A DNA stretch of 36,983 bases from Candidatus Limnocylindrales bacterium (GCA_035626395.1 DASPNR010000016.1:1-36983); one strand, 5' to 3'; positions 7,567-16,938 are shown, counted from the first letter of the stretch. Notes: a model not told the origin generated them from the letters alone. Numbers and translations are program-made.

Positions 7567-8509
7567 GGCCGGCGCCACGGCGCGCGGCGCCGGCAAGGAC
7601 GCGCGGCGCGCGCAGGGTGGCGGCGCGCAGCCGCCCAGCGAGGGCGGTGGCGCGCCAGCTCCCGGCAACCACGACGGCTGTCTGCTGGCTCCCGCCGAGA
7701 AGGTCCGAAGCGGCGTCCCCGCCGACGACAACGCCCACATCACCGTGCGCGACCTGACGCTGGCCTACGGCGACTTCGTGGTCATGCGCGATCTCGACTT
7801 CGTCGTCTGGCGCAGCGACGTCTTCATCATCATGGGCGCCAGCGGCGGCGGAAAAAGCACGCTTTTGCGCGCCCTGCTCGGCCTGCTGCCGCCGGCCAGG
7901 GGAGAGATCTGGTACGGCAAGAAGAACTTCACCGACGCCGACCCCGAAGCGCGCGACCAGATCCTTCGCCGCGTCGGCGTGCTCTACCAGACCGGCGGGC
8001 TGTGGAGCTCGATGACGCTGGCCGAGAACGTGGCTTTGCCGCTCGGGGAGTTCACCGATCTGACTCCCTCGCAGCAGCGCGAAGTCGCTGCCCTCAAGCT
8101 CGCGCTGGTAGGCTTGGCTGGCTTCGAGGACTATTATCCTTCTCAGATCAGCGGCGGCATGCAGAAGCGGGCCGGTCTTGCACGCGCGATGGCCCTGGAT
8201 CCGGAGATCCTGTTCTTCGACGAGCCCTCGGCGGGCCTGGATCCGATCAGCTCGCGGCTGCTGGACGAGCTGATCCTGGAGCTGCGCGAAAGCCTGAAGA
8301 CGACCATCGTCGTGGTCAGCCATGACCTGCCGAGCATCTTCACCATCGCCAACAACGGCATCTTCCTGGACGTGGACACGCGAACCATCATCGCCTCGGG
8401 CAATCCCAACGAGCTGGTCGAGCGGTGCCGCGATCCGAAGGTGCACCGCTTCCTGACCCGCAGCGGATCGACCGACGAGGTAGGCAACGTGGAGGGACGG
8501 CATGTCTAG
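7550..8509 (+). CDS. mlaF: MlaF-type ABC transporter ATPase
   Basis: This protein has 319 residues. It shows Walker A GASGGGKST (96-104), signature SGGMQKR (201-207), Walker B LFFDEP (221-226) and the switch His in VVSHD (258). SGGMQKR rather than SGGQ is characteristic of the MlaF group. The first 60 residues are a Gly/Ala/Pro-rich extension of no known role. It powers lipid transfer by the MlaE permease on the cytoplasmic face. ATG at 7550 lies inside the permease gene (17-base overlap), suggesting translational coupling. The gene runs eight bases into the MCE gene. Confidence 0.92.
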   Translation: MSSESEAGATARGAGKDARRAQGGGAQPPSEGGGAPAPGNHDGCLLAPAEKVRSGVPADDNAHITVRDLTLAYGDFVVMRDLDFVVWRSDVFIIMGASGGGKSTLLRALLGLLPPARGEIWYGKKNFTDADPEARDQILRRVGVLYQTGGLWSSMTLAENVALPLGEFTDLTPSQQREVAALKLALVGLAGFEDYYPSQISGGMQKRAGLARAMALDPEILFFDEPSAGLDPISSRLLDELILELRESLKTTIVVVSHDLPSIFTIANNGIFLDVDTRTIIASGNPNELVERCRDPKVHRFLTRSGSTDEVGNVEGRHV

Positions 8510-9494
8510 GCGCGGCAACCCGGTGATGATCGGCGCCTTCGTCCTCGGCGCGATCGTGCTGCTGCTGGCCGGCATCACCGCCTTCGGCTCGGGCAAGTTC
8601 TTCCGCAAGACTTACAAGTACGTCCTCTACTTCGACAGCGACGTGAACGGCCTGACCGTGGGCGCGCCGGTCAAGCTCAAGGGCGTTCCCCTCGGCACCG
8701 TCACCGACATCCTCCTGAACTTCGGCGCGCTGACGCAGCAGACCGGGCCCAACGCCACCATCTATATCCCCGTCGTGATCGAGCTGGATGCCGACCAGGC
8801 ATTCGACCTCGGCTCCAGCGCGGTGCCCGATCCGCAGACGATCTCGTGGGCGGTCGAGATGGGCCTTCGTGCGCAGCTGGCGATGGAGAGCTTCGTCACC
8901 GGCGTCCTGTACGTGAAGCTCGACCTGATACCGGGTAGCCCGCTCAACATGCGCGGCGATCCCTCCGTGCCGTTCATCGAGATCCCGACGTTGCCGACGC
9001 CGCTGGAAGCCGTGCAGCAGAAGCTCTCCGAGCTCATGCAGCAGTTCGAGGGCGTGGACCTGCGAGGACTGGTCGACGGCCTCAAGGAAAGCGTCGACGG
9101 CATCCAGCGCATCGTGAACTCGCCGTCCCTGCAGGCCGCGGTCGACAACCTCGACGATACCGTGGCCGACATCCGCTCCACGCTTGGCTCGGTCCGGCAG
9201 ACGGCCGATACGCTGACGGGCAATATCGGGCCGCTGCGGCAGGACCTGAGCCTGGTCGCGCGCGACTTCGGCACTGCCGCTCGCGAGCTGAGCGCGACGC
9301 TGGAAACCGCGCGGCTGGCGCTGAACAACGCAAGCTCGCTCGTCGATCCCAACTCGCCGCTGATCGTGGGCATCAACGAGACTCTGGGCGAGCTCGGCGA
9401 GGCGTCGCGTGCGGTCAAGCGGCTGGCCGATCTGATCGAACGCCAGCCGGGCTCGCTGCTGCGCGGCAAGGCGGTGCCGGAGGAGAAGCCGTGA
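8502..9494 (+). CDS. mlaD: MlaD-type MCE-domain protein
   Basis: This protein has 330 residues. A transmembrane anchor (about 9-29) is followed by an MCE domain (about 38-125) with YFDSDVNGLTVGAPVKLKGV, the diagnostic segment. A long helical part (about 170-320) follows, rich in Asp, Leu and Gln, as in MCE proteins whose helices form a tunnel. MCE rings bind lipids in the periplasm and hand them between permease and outer-membrane partner. GGAGGGA precedes ATG 8502. The gene overlaps its neighbours on both sides. Confidence 0.9.
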   Translation: MSRRGNPVMIGAFVLGAIVLLLAGITAFGSGKFFRKTYKYVLYFDSDVNGLTVGAPVKLKGVPLGTVTDILLNFGALTQQTGPNATIYIPVVIELDADQAFDLGSSAVPDPQTISWAVEMGLRAQLAMESFVTGVLYVKLDLIPGSPLNMRGDPSVPFIEIPTLPTPLEAVQQKLSELMQQFEGVDLRGLVDGLKESVDGIQRIVNSPSLQAAVDNLDDTVADIRSTLGSVRQTADTLTGNIGPLRQDLSLVARDFGTAARELSATLETARLALNNASSLVDPNSPLIVGINETLGELGEASRAVKRLADLIERQPGSLLRGKAVPEEKP

Positions 9495-9550
9495 TGGCCC
9501 GCTACCGTGATCGTGGCGCCGCCGGCGCACGGCGATGGGGAGGACGAGGC

Positions 9551-10159
9551 GTGAAACAAACCGCGGCGCTCGTGATGTTGCTGAACCTCTCGGTTGCCGG
9601 CTGCGGCTTTTCCCTCGCGCCGACTCCGGACCCGACGGCGTTCTATGTGCTGTCGCCGATCGACCACGCCGACACGCCGCCGAGCCAGTCGACGCTGCGA
9701 GTGGGGATCGGCCCAATCAGCTTGCCGGAGTACACGGCCGAGACGAAGATCGCCCGCCGCAGCGGCGAGGCGTCCATCGATTACATTCCGCTGGCGCAGT
9801 GGGCCGAGCCGGTCGAGGAAGGCTTCTCGCGGGCGCTCATGCAGAACCTCATCTCGCGCATCGGCAGTCCCTATGTCGTGCGCTATCCGTGGTACGCGAC
9901 GCAGGATGCGATGCTGGCCGTGCCCGTGGATGTGGTGCGCTTCGAACCGACAACCGACGGTCGCGCCGTTCTGGTCGCACGGTGGCGCATCGAGGATGCG
10001 CTGACGCGGCGGCTGCTCGTCAGCCACGAGTCTCGCATCGAGGAGCCCGTGGGAGGCCACGACACGGCCGCCACCGTCGCCGCGCTCAACCGCGCCATCG
10101 ACCGGTTGGCCGCCGACATCGCGCGCGCGATCGCCGACGTTCCTCGAAAGAAACGCTAG
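9551..10159 (+). CDS. PqiC/ABC-auxiliary outer-membrane lipoprotein
   Basis: The protein has 202 residues when started at GTG 9551, which gives a short lipoprotein signal VKQTAALVMLLNLSVAGC ending in the lipobox SVAGC. GTG 9491 or ATG 9494, overlapping the stop of the MCE gene as TGATG, would add 19-20 residues of Arg/Gly-rich sequence and is the alternative. The mature part (FYVLSPI, LRVGIGPISLPEY, WAEPVEEGFSRALMQNL) matches the DUF330/PqiC family. PqiC-type lipoproteins dock MCE systems at the outer membrane. It closes the operon, as expected for a lipid transport locus with a dedicated lipoprotein. Confidence 0.85.
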   Translation: MKQTAALVMLLNLSVAGCGFSLAPTPDPTAFYVLSPIDHADTPPSQSTLRVGIGPISLPEYTAETKIARRSGEASIDYIPLAQWAEPVEEGFSRALMQNLISRIGSPYVVRYPWYATQDAMLAVPVDVVRFEPTTDGRAVLVARWRIEDALTRRLLVSHESRIEEPVGGHDTAATVAALNRAIDRLAADIARAIADVPRKKR

Positions 10160-10378
10160 CCGCTCCGGTCGTCGTGGGTCGCGACGGGCAGATCACCCAG
10201 CGTTCGGCGGCACGATCCTTCTCGGCGTCACCACCAATCGGTATCAGCCGATCGCCGTCCAAGCCTTGCGCATCGGTTTGGACCAGTAGCTGCCGGCTCG
10301 AGGATTTCCGGCCTCCGACGAAACATACTAGGCTTGCCGGTCGCCGCGCGATGGCGGCACACCAGAGGGAACGACCGG

Positions 10379-10798
10379 ATGAACGAGCTCGAAGAAGGAA
10401 CGTCGCTCAACCTCGATTTCGCCAAGCTGACCAAGATCGGCCAGCGCGATCAGCACGTGGTGCCCGTGGTCCTGCAGGACGCGGACTCCAAGGAAGTGCT
10501 GTTCATCGGCTACGCCAACGAGCGCGCGCTGCACGAGACGCTGGCGACGCGGCGTGCGGTGCTGTGGTCGACGTCGCGCAACGAGCTGTGGCGCAAAGGC
10601 GAGACTTCCGGGGACGTCCTCGAGCTCGTCGACGTGCGCATCAACTGCGAACAGAACTCACTGTTGTACCTGGTGCGTCCGCGTGCCGGCGGCGTTTGCC
10701 ACACCAGGGATACGCGTGGCAACACCCGCGCCACCTGCTACTACCGCAGCATTCGCGGCAAGGGTGCTCCGCTATCGTTCCTGGACGGCCTTCGCTGA
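10379..10798 (+). CDS. hisI: HisI-like protein (phosphoribosyl-AMP cyclohydrolase fold) with altered metal site
   Basis: The 139-residue protein covers a whole PRA-CH domain: QDADSKEVLFIGYANERAL, LWSTSRNELWRKGETSG, and C107/C120 in VCHT and ATCYYR. In standard HisI the stretch after the beta strand reads DCDxD and its three Asp bind magnesium. Here it reads NCEQN (89-93). The zinc-type cysteines C90, C107 and C120 are kept. HisI hydrolyses phosphoribosyl-AMP in histidine synthesis, but no other his gene is nearby. The protein may be a divergent subfamily with another job. ATG 10379 follows AGAGGGA. The molybdoenzyme gene starts 34 bases downstream, so the two may be co-transcribed. Confidence 0.8.
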   Translation: MNELEEGTSLNLDFAKLTKIGQRDQHVVPVVLQDADSKEVLFIGYANERALHETLATRRAVLWSTSRNELWRKGETSGDVLELVDVRINCEQNSLLYLVRPRAGGVCHTRDTRGNTRATCYYRSIRGKGAPLSFLDGLR

Positions 10799-10832
10799 GC
10801 ATTCCGAAGAGGCACACGGAAGAGAGCCGGCA

Positions 10833-13046
10833 ATGAGAAAAACCCACACCACCTTCTGCCGGATCTGCGAAGCGCTGTGCGGGCTGGAGGTGGACGTGGA
10901 GGACGGGCGCGTCGTCCAGATCCGTCCCGACGAGCGCCACATCTCCACCGACGGCTTCGCCTGCGCCAAGGGGCTGAAGCAACACAAGATGTACGACTCG
11001 CCCGACCGCCTGCTGCATCCGATGAAGCGGGTCGGCAGCGACTGGCATCGCGTATCGTGGGATCAGGCGCTGTGCGAAATCGGCGAGAAGGTGAAGGCCA
11101 TCCGCGCCGATACCGGCCCCGACTCCATCGCCATGTACGTGGGCACCGCCGCCGGGTTCGGCGTTCTCCACCCGGCCTTCGCGCAGGGCTTCATGACGGG
11201 GCTGGGCTCCAAGAGCATGTACTCGTCGGCGACCCAGGACTGCGCCAACAAGTTCGCGGTCGCGCGACACGTCTACGGCTTTCCGTTCACGCAGCCGTTT
11301 CCCGACCTCGACCACCTCGGCTGCCTCATCATCACCGGCGCCAATCCGGTCATCTCCAAGTGGAGCTTCCTGCAGGTCAGCAACCCCATCAAGCGCCTGC
11401 GCGAGATGGAGGAGCGCGGTGCGAAGATCTATGTCGTCGATCCGCGCCGCACCGAGACCGCCAAAGTCGCCGGCGAGCACGTCTACATCCGCCCGGGCAC
11501 CGACGTCTTCTATTTCCTCTCCTTCCTCCACGAGCTCATCGCCACCGGAGGCGTCGATCGCGCACGCGTCTCGGCGTTCATGCGAGGGTTCGACGAGATC
11601 GCGGCGCTGGTGGCGCCGTGGACGCCCGAGCGCACCGCCGAGGTGACGAGGATCGCGCCGCAGAAGCTGCGCGAGATGGTTGCGGCCTACCGCGAAGCCG
11701 ACGGTGCGGCCATGTACTGCTCCACCGGCGTCAACATGGGCGGCAACGGCTCGCTGGCGTTCTGGCTGCAGGAGGCGATCAACGCCGTCTCCGGCAACCT
11801 CGATCGCCGCGGCGGCACGCTGGTCGGAATGGGCATTTCCGACTTCATCGCCTTCGGCAAGAAGACCGGAACGCTGCTGCGCACCGACCGGTCGCGCGTG
11901 GGCGGCTTCACGATGACCAACGATGCCTTCCCCGGCGGCATCCTCGCCGAAGAAATCCTTACGCCGGGCCACGGGCAGGTGCGGGCGCTGTTCGTCACGG
12001 GCGGCAACCCGCTGATCACCATGGCCAACGCCGGCCGCCTGAAAGAGGCATTCGAGAAGCTCGAGCTGCTGGTTACTCTCGATATCTTCCGCACCGAGAC
12101 CGCGTCGCTGGCGCATTATGCGCTGCCGTGCACTTCGCCGCTTCAGCGCCCCGACCTCCCGTTCATCTTTCCGTTGATGCTGGGGATGCAGTCGCGGCCC
12201 TATCTGCAGGCGACGCGCGCCGTCGTGCCGCCCCAGGGCGAGCAGCGCGACGAGGCGACGATCTATCTCGACCTCGCGCGTGCATGCGGCGTCTCACTGT
12301 TCGGATCGACGGCAGCGCAGAAGGCACTGGAGATGGCGCGAGCGGTGCGTTCGCTCGCGCATCCGGATGAGCAGCCCTCGCTGCCGCAGGAGGCGCTGCT
12401 GTCGGCGCTGCTTCGCGTGAACGGGCAGGGAAGCTTCGCCTCGCTGCTGCGCGAGGAGCACGGCCGACCTCGCCCCGACCACGAGCCGGGCACATTCCTG
12501 GGAAAGCGCGTCATCACCGACGACGGCCGCATCGATCTGGCACCGCCCCTGCTGCTGCAACAGGCGAGCAAGCTCGACGACGACTTTGCCCGCGAGCTGG
12601 CCGCCGCCGGCCGCCTCAAGCTCATCACGCGACGCGCGGTCACGACGCACAACTCGTGGACGCACAATCTGGAGGAGTTCGTCGAAGCCGACCGCTCTAC
12701 CAACTACCTCTACATGCATCCGGACGATGCGCGCGCGGCCGGCCTCTGCGACGGTGCGCTGGCCGACGTCTCCACGGATACCGCGACGGTTCGCGTTCCG
12801 GTGAAGCTGCACGCCGAGCTCATGCCGGGCACCGTGGCGCTGCCGCACGGCTGGGGACACCAGCACGCGGTCGGGCTGTCGGTGGCGAGCAGGACCACCG
12901 GCGTCAACGTCAATCTGCTGGCGGCCGACGGTCCCGAGCGCATCGAGAAGGTGTCGGGAATGGCGCACCTCTCGGGCTTCCTGGTCGATGTCCGTCCGGC
13001 GGCGGGAGAGATCGGGCGCGATTGGTCGGGCATTGCCCGTCCGTAG
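10833..13046 (+). CDS. Molybdopterin-dependent oxidoreductase (DMSO reductase superfamily)
   Basis: This protein has 737 residues. [4Fe-4S] ligands are C9, C12, C16 and C44 (FCRICEALC ... FACAKG). C137 in SATQDCANKF is the likely molybdenum ligand. Further family motifs are ITGANPVISKW, VDPRRTETAKVA, FVTGGNPL and a C-terminal molydopterin-dinucleotide domain (about 600-720, with MHPDDARAAGLCDG and ALPHGWGH). No Tat signal is visible, so it is probably cytoplasmic. The substrate cannot be read from the sequence; COG0243-type enzymes act on formate, nitrate, sulfur compounds or alcohol/aldehyde-type substrates. No electron-transfer subunit gene is adjacent. The ATG follows AGAGAGCCGG weakly. 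Confidence 0.9.
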   Translation: MRKTHTTFCRICEALCGLEVDVEDGRVVQIRPDERHISTDGFACAKGLKQHKMYDSPDRLLHPMKRVGSDWHRVSWDQALCEIGEKVKAIRADTGPDSIAMYVGTAAGFGVLHPAFAQGFMTGLGSKSMYSSATQDCANKFAVARHVYGFPFTQPFPDLDHLGCLIITGANPVISKWSFLQVSNPIKRLREMEERGAKIYVVDPRRTETAKVAGEHVYIRPGTDVFYFLSFLHELIATGGVDRARVSAFMRGFDEIAALVAPWTPERTAEVTRIAPQKLREMVAAYREADGAAMYCSTGVNMGGNGSLAFWLQEAINAVSGNLDRRGGTLVGMGISDFIAFGKKTGTLLRTDRSRVGGFTMTNDAFPGGILAEEILTPGHGQVRALFVTGGNPLITMANAGRLKEAFEKLELLVTLDIFRTETASLAHYALPCTSPLQRPDLPFIFPLMLGMQSRPYLQATRAVVPPQGEQRDEATIYLDLARACGVSLFGSTAAQKALEMARAVRSLAHPDEQPSLPQEALLSALLRVNGQGSFASLLREEHGRPRPDHEPGTFLGKRVITDDGRIDLAPPLLLQQASKLDDDFARELAAAGRLKLITRRAVTTHNSWTHNLEEFVEADRSTNYLYMHPDDARAAGLCDGALADVSTDTATVRVPVKLHAELMPGTVALPHGWGHQHAVGLSVASRTTGVNVNLLAADGPERIEKVSGMAHLSGFLVDVRPAAGEIGRDWSGIARP

Positions 13047-13201
13047 GACGGCGCACAGACGTAGTCAGGCAACCTGCAGACCGGCCCTTGCGGCAATGCT
13101 TCTCGGACGAGCACTGGGCACAGGTGTAGGTCGAGCAGTAGGAACGGACCGTCGTCGTCGTGGGCGCAGTCGCCGAGTGCGCGCGCAGCGAGGATTCGCG
13201 G

Positions 13202-14125
13202 TCACTCGCAGCCGGTCGGTTCCTCTTCCATCCGCACGATGATGCAGTCGTCATCGTCGGGCGGCGGCGGCGGCGTCCCGCCTCCACCTCCGCCGCCGGG
13301 CGGGCGCCTGTAGTCGCCGCAGCCGTCGTCGGCGTCGCTGGCCTGCAGCATCGCCACGATGCAGGGCCCCGTGGGCTCCTCTTCCATCGCCAGGATCAGA
13401 AGATTCTCCTGATAGTGCGTCACCACCGGGCGCCCGATCTTGCCGCAGTACGCACTGTAGAGCGGCGCATCGTCGCTGAGCGTGGTGTTGCGCAACAGGA
13501 TGCCGCCGGTCGCCTCGCACGCGTCGGCGAACAGCTCGTCCAGAATTCCCGCGGTCGCTTCGATGTCCCACGCGGCCGGCGAGGTCGCGCGCGGCGCCGT
13601 CGCCGGTCCGGAACGGCCCATGGCCTCGGCGGCCATCGGCGGCGCGAGCATCTTGCTCAGATCGATCCCGCACTCGCGGTTGCGCGCGGCCGATGGCGCA
13701 TGGAAGCCGTGACGGCACAGCACCTCGAACGCCGGCGGCGCGGCGTTGTCGAACAAGCTTCCGTCGGCACAGCTCGCCAAGCCCTGGGCAAGGCTCATGA
13801 GGCGGCTGCGGATGCGCTCCAGCTTGGCCAGCCGGGCCATGACCTCCTGCGTTGGCGGCTGTTCTTCGAGCATCGCCACCTTCGCATCGAGGCGAGAGAG
13901 ACGGCCTGCCAGACGCATCGCGGCCGAAGCGATCGTCTCGATACGGTTGTCGCCGAGCTCGGCCTTGGCGGTCACGAAGATGTCGTCGCCGTCGCGGGCA
14001 CAGCCGATGCGCATGCGCGAGTCCAGCGGCACGACCTCCAGGCTTCCGGCGGCTGCGGCAACGCCCGCCGCCCAAGCGAACGTCAGGACGGTGCAAGAGA
14101 CGACGGCGTTCCAGCGAGCGATCAT
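13202..14125 (-). CDS. Exported protein of unknown function with Gly/Pro/Asp tail
   Basis: I do not recognise this 307-residue protein. A signal peptide (about 1-27, with FAWAAGVAAAAGS) is followed by a helical middle (about 70-115) and a Cys-containing region with NRECGIDLSKM. The C-terminal 60 residues hold a run of Gly, then Pro, then Asp, flanked by two near-copies of a short motif, AMEEEPTGPC and RMEEEPTGCE. The cassette protein at 3893-4576 ends in a related RLMEEPDGSC. The gene stands alone, convergent with the molybdoenzyme gene and co-directional with the VOC gene 44 bases upstream. Confidence 0.65.
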   Translation of the reverse strand: MIARWNAVVSCTVLTFAWAAGVAAAAGSLEVVPLDSRMRIGCARDGDDIFVTAKAELGDNRIETIASAAMRLAGRLSRLDAKVAMLEEQPPTQEVMARLAKLERIRSRLMSLAQGLASCADGSLFDNAAPPAFEVLCRHGFHAPSAARNRECGIDLSKMLAPPMAAEAMGRSGPATAPRATSPAAWDIEATAGILDELFADACEATGGILLRNTTLSDDAPLYSAYCGKIGRPVVTHYQENLLILAMEEEPTGPCIVAMLQASDADDGCGDYRRPPGGGGGGGTPPPPPDDDDCIIVRMEEEPTGCE

Positions 14126-14169
14126 GATGGCCTATTGTCACGTGGCCAGGCTCGAGTAAACGCCCGCCG

Positions 14170-15120
14170 TTACTGCGCCGGCGTCACCTCGAGCATCAGC
14201 GTCGGAATGCCGCAGGTCTTGTTGCGCACGCTGAAGACGCGCGTGTTCGGGCGCCGGCCCGGCCGTACCTCCGACACGTCAAAGCCGGCTGCGGCGATAC
14301 GGGCGCGTGCGGCGTCGGCGTTGCCGACGCGATAGGACAGTCCCCACAGCCGATCCTCATCGGGAGTCGGACCGGAGGCGTCGGCGTCGGTGGCGCCGGC
14401 CATCGCGCCTGCGGCGGCCGCGCCCTCGCCGTCACCGGCGGGCTGCAGCATCGAAGCAACCTCGATGGTGACGCCGCCGACGCGAAAGAACATCAGCCGC
14501 GTACCCCAATCCGCGAATGTCTTGTCGAGCGCCAGGCGCAGGCCGAGCTCGTCTCCATACAGGTGCCTGGCCGCTTCGGCGTCTCGCGTCTGCACGACGG
14601 CATGGTCGAGCGCGTAGACGCTTGCGGCTTCGTCGCCGACCGTTGCCGCGCGCGGGAGCGCCTCCACCGGCGAGAGGTGCTCGATCGCGAACAGCAGCAC
14701 GCCGCGCGTGCGGTCGATGGGCAGCGTGATGCGCCGCCACTGCCGGATCGCGCGTGTGTCGACGTCCTGGCCCTGGCCTTCGTCGACGTCGCCCGGCCGC
14801 AGCCCGCGCTCGGCGAACGCGGCGTGGCAGGTGTGGGCGTCTTCGGTGCCGAAGGCCAGGCCGAGCAGGCCTTCGCCGCGAACGTCGATCCAGTCCTGCA
14901 GCATCTCGCCGAGCGGCCCCTCGCCGTCGGGAGCGAGCAGCTCCAGATACGTATTGTCGAGACGAAAGAGCGTGTTGGCCGTTCCGATCTCGGGATGATG
15001 CGCCGTCCATGACGCCGACAGGCCGAGCAGCCTCTCGTACTGCGCACACGCGGCGCCGAGATCGCGCACGGCGATGATGACGTGATCGAGCGTTTTCAGG
15101 ACCGGCTTCGTCTCGCTCAT
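14170..15120 (-). CDS. VOC-superfamily (glyoxalase-like) protein
   Basis: This protein has 316 residues when started at ATG 15120, which has GAGGAA just upstream; an ATG at 15183 would add 21 unlikely residues. Two VOC half-domains are visible: LDHVIIAVRDLGAACAQYER (N-terminal) and LDHAVVQTRDAEAARHLYGD (about 175-195), each opening with the metal-site His. The second ends in LGLRLALDKTFADWGTRLMF. A Gly/Ala-rich loop sits near 235-265. VOC proteins are dioxygenases, lyases or isomerases; the substrate is not readable. It follows the acyl-CoA synthetase gene by 75 bases on the same strand, suggesting one catabolic unit. Confidence 0.8.
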   Translation of the reverse strand: MSETKPVLKTLDHVIIAVRDLGAACAQYERLLGLSASWTAHHPEIGTANTLFRLDNTYLELLAPDGEGPLGEMLQDWIDVRGEGLLGLAFGTEDAHTCHAAFAERGLRPGDVDEGQGQDVDTRAIRQWRRITLPIDRTRGVLLFAIEHLSPVEALPRAATVGDEAASVYALDHAVVQTRDAEAARHLYGDELGLRLALDKTFADWGTRLMFFRVGGVTIEVASMLQPAGDGEGAAAAGAMAGATDADASGPTPDEDRLWGLSYRVGNADAARARIAAAGFDVSEVRPGRRPNTRVFSVRNKTCGIPTLMLEVTPAQ

Positions 15121-15195
15121 CGGTTCTTCCTCTGTTTCGAGTGACGGCCGGGAATCAGGGACGAATGCGCGCTTCGTGGGCAAGGAAGCATGAAT

Positions 15196-16938
15196 TCACG
15201 ACCCGAGCCCATCGACGAGCTGTTTGCGAAGGTCGCGTTTGAGGATCTTCCCGGCGGGGTTGCGGGGCAGCGGCTCATCGTAGAACCAGATCTTCACGGG
15301 CACCTTGAACCCGGCCAGCCGCTGCGCAACGTGGCGCTTGAGCTCCTCTTCGGTCGCGGTCATGCCGTGCTTGAGGTGCACGACGGCGCCGACCTCCTCG
15401 CCCAGCACCTGATGCGGAATGCCGATGACGGCAGCGTCGGTGACGGCGGGATGCTCGAACAGCGCCGCTTCCACTTCGACGGAGGAGATGTTCTCGCCGC
15501 CGCGAATGAGCAGGTCCTTGGCACGATCGACGAGATACACAAATCCCTCCGCATCGATGCGCGCGACGTCACCGGAGTGCAGCCAGCCGTCGGTGAAGGA
15601 TGCCTGCGTCTCCTTGGGCTTGTTGAAGTAGCCCTTGACCACGTTGGGCCCCTTGATCCACAGCTCGCCGGCCTCGCCCGTCGGCAGCTCGCGCCCTTCT
15701 TCGTCCACGACCTTGACGTCGCACACCGGGATGGGAACGCCGACGCTGTCGGGATGGCGCAGGTAGTCGTATCCGGCGTTCATCGTCGTCACCGACGACG
15801 TCTCCGTCAGGCCGTAGCCGTTGCTCGGCGTGCGGCCGGGAAACAGCTCGGCGATCCTTCGCACGAGCTCGGGCGCAGCCGGCGCACCGCCGTAGCCGAT
15901 GCCGCGCAGGCTCGACAGGTCGCGCCTGGCGAAGTCGGGATGATCGATCATCTGCCACACCATCGCCGGCACGCCGCCGCAGTTCGTCACGCGCTCGCGC
16001 TCGATCAGCTCGAGCGCTCGCGCCGGATCCCACTTGTGCATCAGCACGAGACGATTGCCGGCGGCCAGATTGGCCACCAGGATCGAGTGACAGCCGGTGG
16101 CGTGGAAGAACGGCACCGACACGAGATTGACGCCCTGACCCGGCGCGGCTGCTTGTGGCGCTGCCGGCCCTGCATCATGGAGCCCGGCCGCCGCGGCCGC
16201 CGCCGTTCGAGCCGCGTTGCGCGCGATGACGAAGCCGAGGCTGAGGAGGTTGCCGCAGATGTTGCGGTGCGTGCCGACCACGCCCTTGGGATTGCCGGTC
16301 GTGCCGGAGGTGTAGAAGATCGTGGCATCGTCCTCGGGATCGATCGCCACCGCCGGCAGCTTCATGTCGCCAGGCACCACACCCATGACGTCCTCGAAGC
16401 GCTCGACGCCCTCGGGCAGCGAACCCGAGTGCCGCACGACCAGGGTGACCAACCCTTCGCCGCGCAGCGCCGGCAGCTCGCTCTCGATGCGCGCAAGGCG
16501 CTCGCCGTCGCAGATCAGGACCCTGGTGCCCGAGTCGCGCAGGCCGTAGAGCAGCTCGGCGCCCGTCCACCATGCGTTGAGCGGGACGACCACGGCACCG
16601 GCGGCCGCCGCGCCCCAGAAGGCGACCGGCCACTCCGGAAAGTTGCGCATCGCCACCGCCACGCGATCGCCTTTGACGATGCCGTGGCGCTCGATCAGCA
16701 CCTCGGCCAGACGCGCAGCCATGTTGAAATGGCGCGCGTAGCTCCAGCGCTCGTTCTCGTAGACGAGGAAGTCGCGATCTCCGAACGCGGCACTGCCCTG
16801 AAGGATGGCGGCCAGTGACGGCGGTGCGTGCTTCCAGACGCGGGTCGGAATTCCGCGGATGTCGCGCTCCTCCATCTCGAAGGGCTGTCCGGGCGCGGTC
16901 AGCCTGGCGGTCACTTCGGCAATCGAGGCGATGCTCAT
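15196..16938 (-). CDS. Acyl-CoA synthetase (class I adenylate-forming enzyme)
   Basis: This protein has 580 residues. AMP-binding motifs are present: YTSGTTGNPKGVVGTHRN (P-loop-like A3), NGYGLTETSS (A5), DGWLHSGDVARID (A7), VDRAKDLLIRGGENISSVEV (A8) and the A10 lysine in PRNPAGKILKRDLR. The family converts a carboxylic acid, ATP and CoA to acyl-CoA; the mid-length form and FFHATG motif fit fatty or aromatic acids. An Ala-rich insert near residues 245-265 is unusual. It heads the two-gene unit with the VOC protein. ATG 16938 begins the typical N-terminal region. Confidence 0.9.
   Translation of the reverse strand: MSIASIAEVTARLTAPGQPFEMEERDIRGIPTRVWKHAPPSLAAILQGSAAFGDRDFLVYENERWSYARHFNMAARLAEVLIERHGIVKGDRVAVAMRNFPEWPVAFWGAAAAGAVVVPLNAWWTGAELLYGLRDSGTRVLICDGERLARIESELPALRGEGLVTLVVRHSGSLPEGVERFEDVMGVVPGDMKLPAVAIDPEDDATIFYTSGTTGNPKGVVGTHRNICGNLLSLGFVIARNAARTAAAAAAGLHDAGPAAPQAAAPGQGVNLVSVPFFHATGCHSILVANLAAGNRLVLMHKWDPARALELIERERVTNCGGVPAMVWQMIDHPDFARRDLSSLRGIGYGGAPAAPELVRRIAELFPGRTPSNGYGLTETSSVTTMNAGYDYLRHPDSVGVPIPVCDVKVVDEEGRELPTGEAGELWIKGPNVVKGYFNKPKETQASFTDGWLHSGDVARIDAEGFVYLVDRAKDLLIRGGENISSVEVEAALFEHPAVTDAAVIGIPHQVLGEEVGAVVHLKHGMTATEEELKRHVAQRLAGFKVPVKIWFYDEPLPRNPAGKILKRDLRKQLVDGLGS

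Noticed and set aside
6361..7743. 460-residue minus-strand frame opposite the Mla permease
   Set aside because: Composition (His/Gln/Asp/Arg runs) is that of a GC-rich complement; the permease is unambiguous.
12910..13287. Minus-strand Cys-rich frame (YCSTYTCAQC, then CRKGRSAGC)
   Set aside because: The Cys spacing is curious, but the frame overlaps the ends of two solid genes and lacks a good start; most likely chance.
15190..16818. 542-residue plus-strand frame opposite the acyl-CoA synthetase
   Set aside because: Synthetase motifs lie on the minus strand; the other frame has no recognisable domain.
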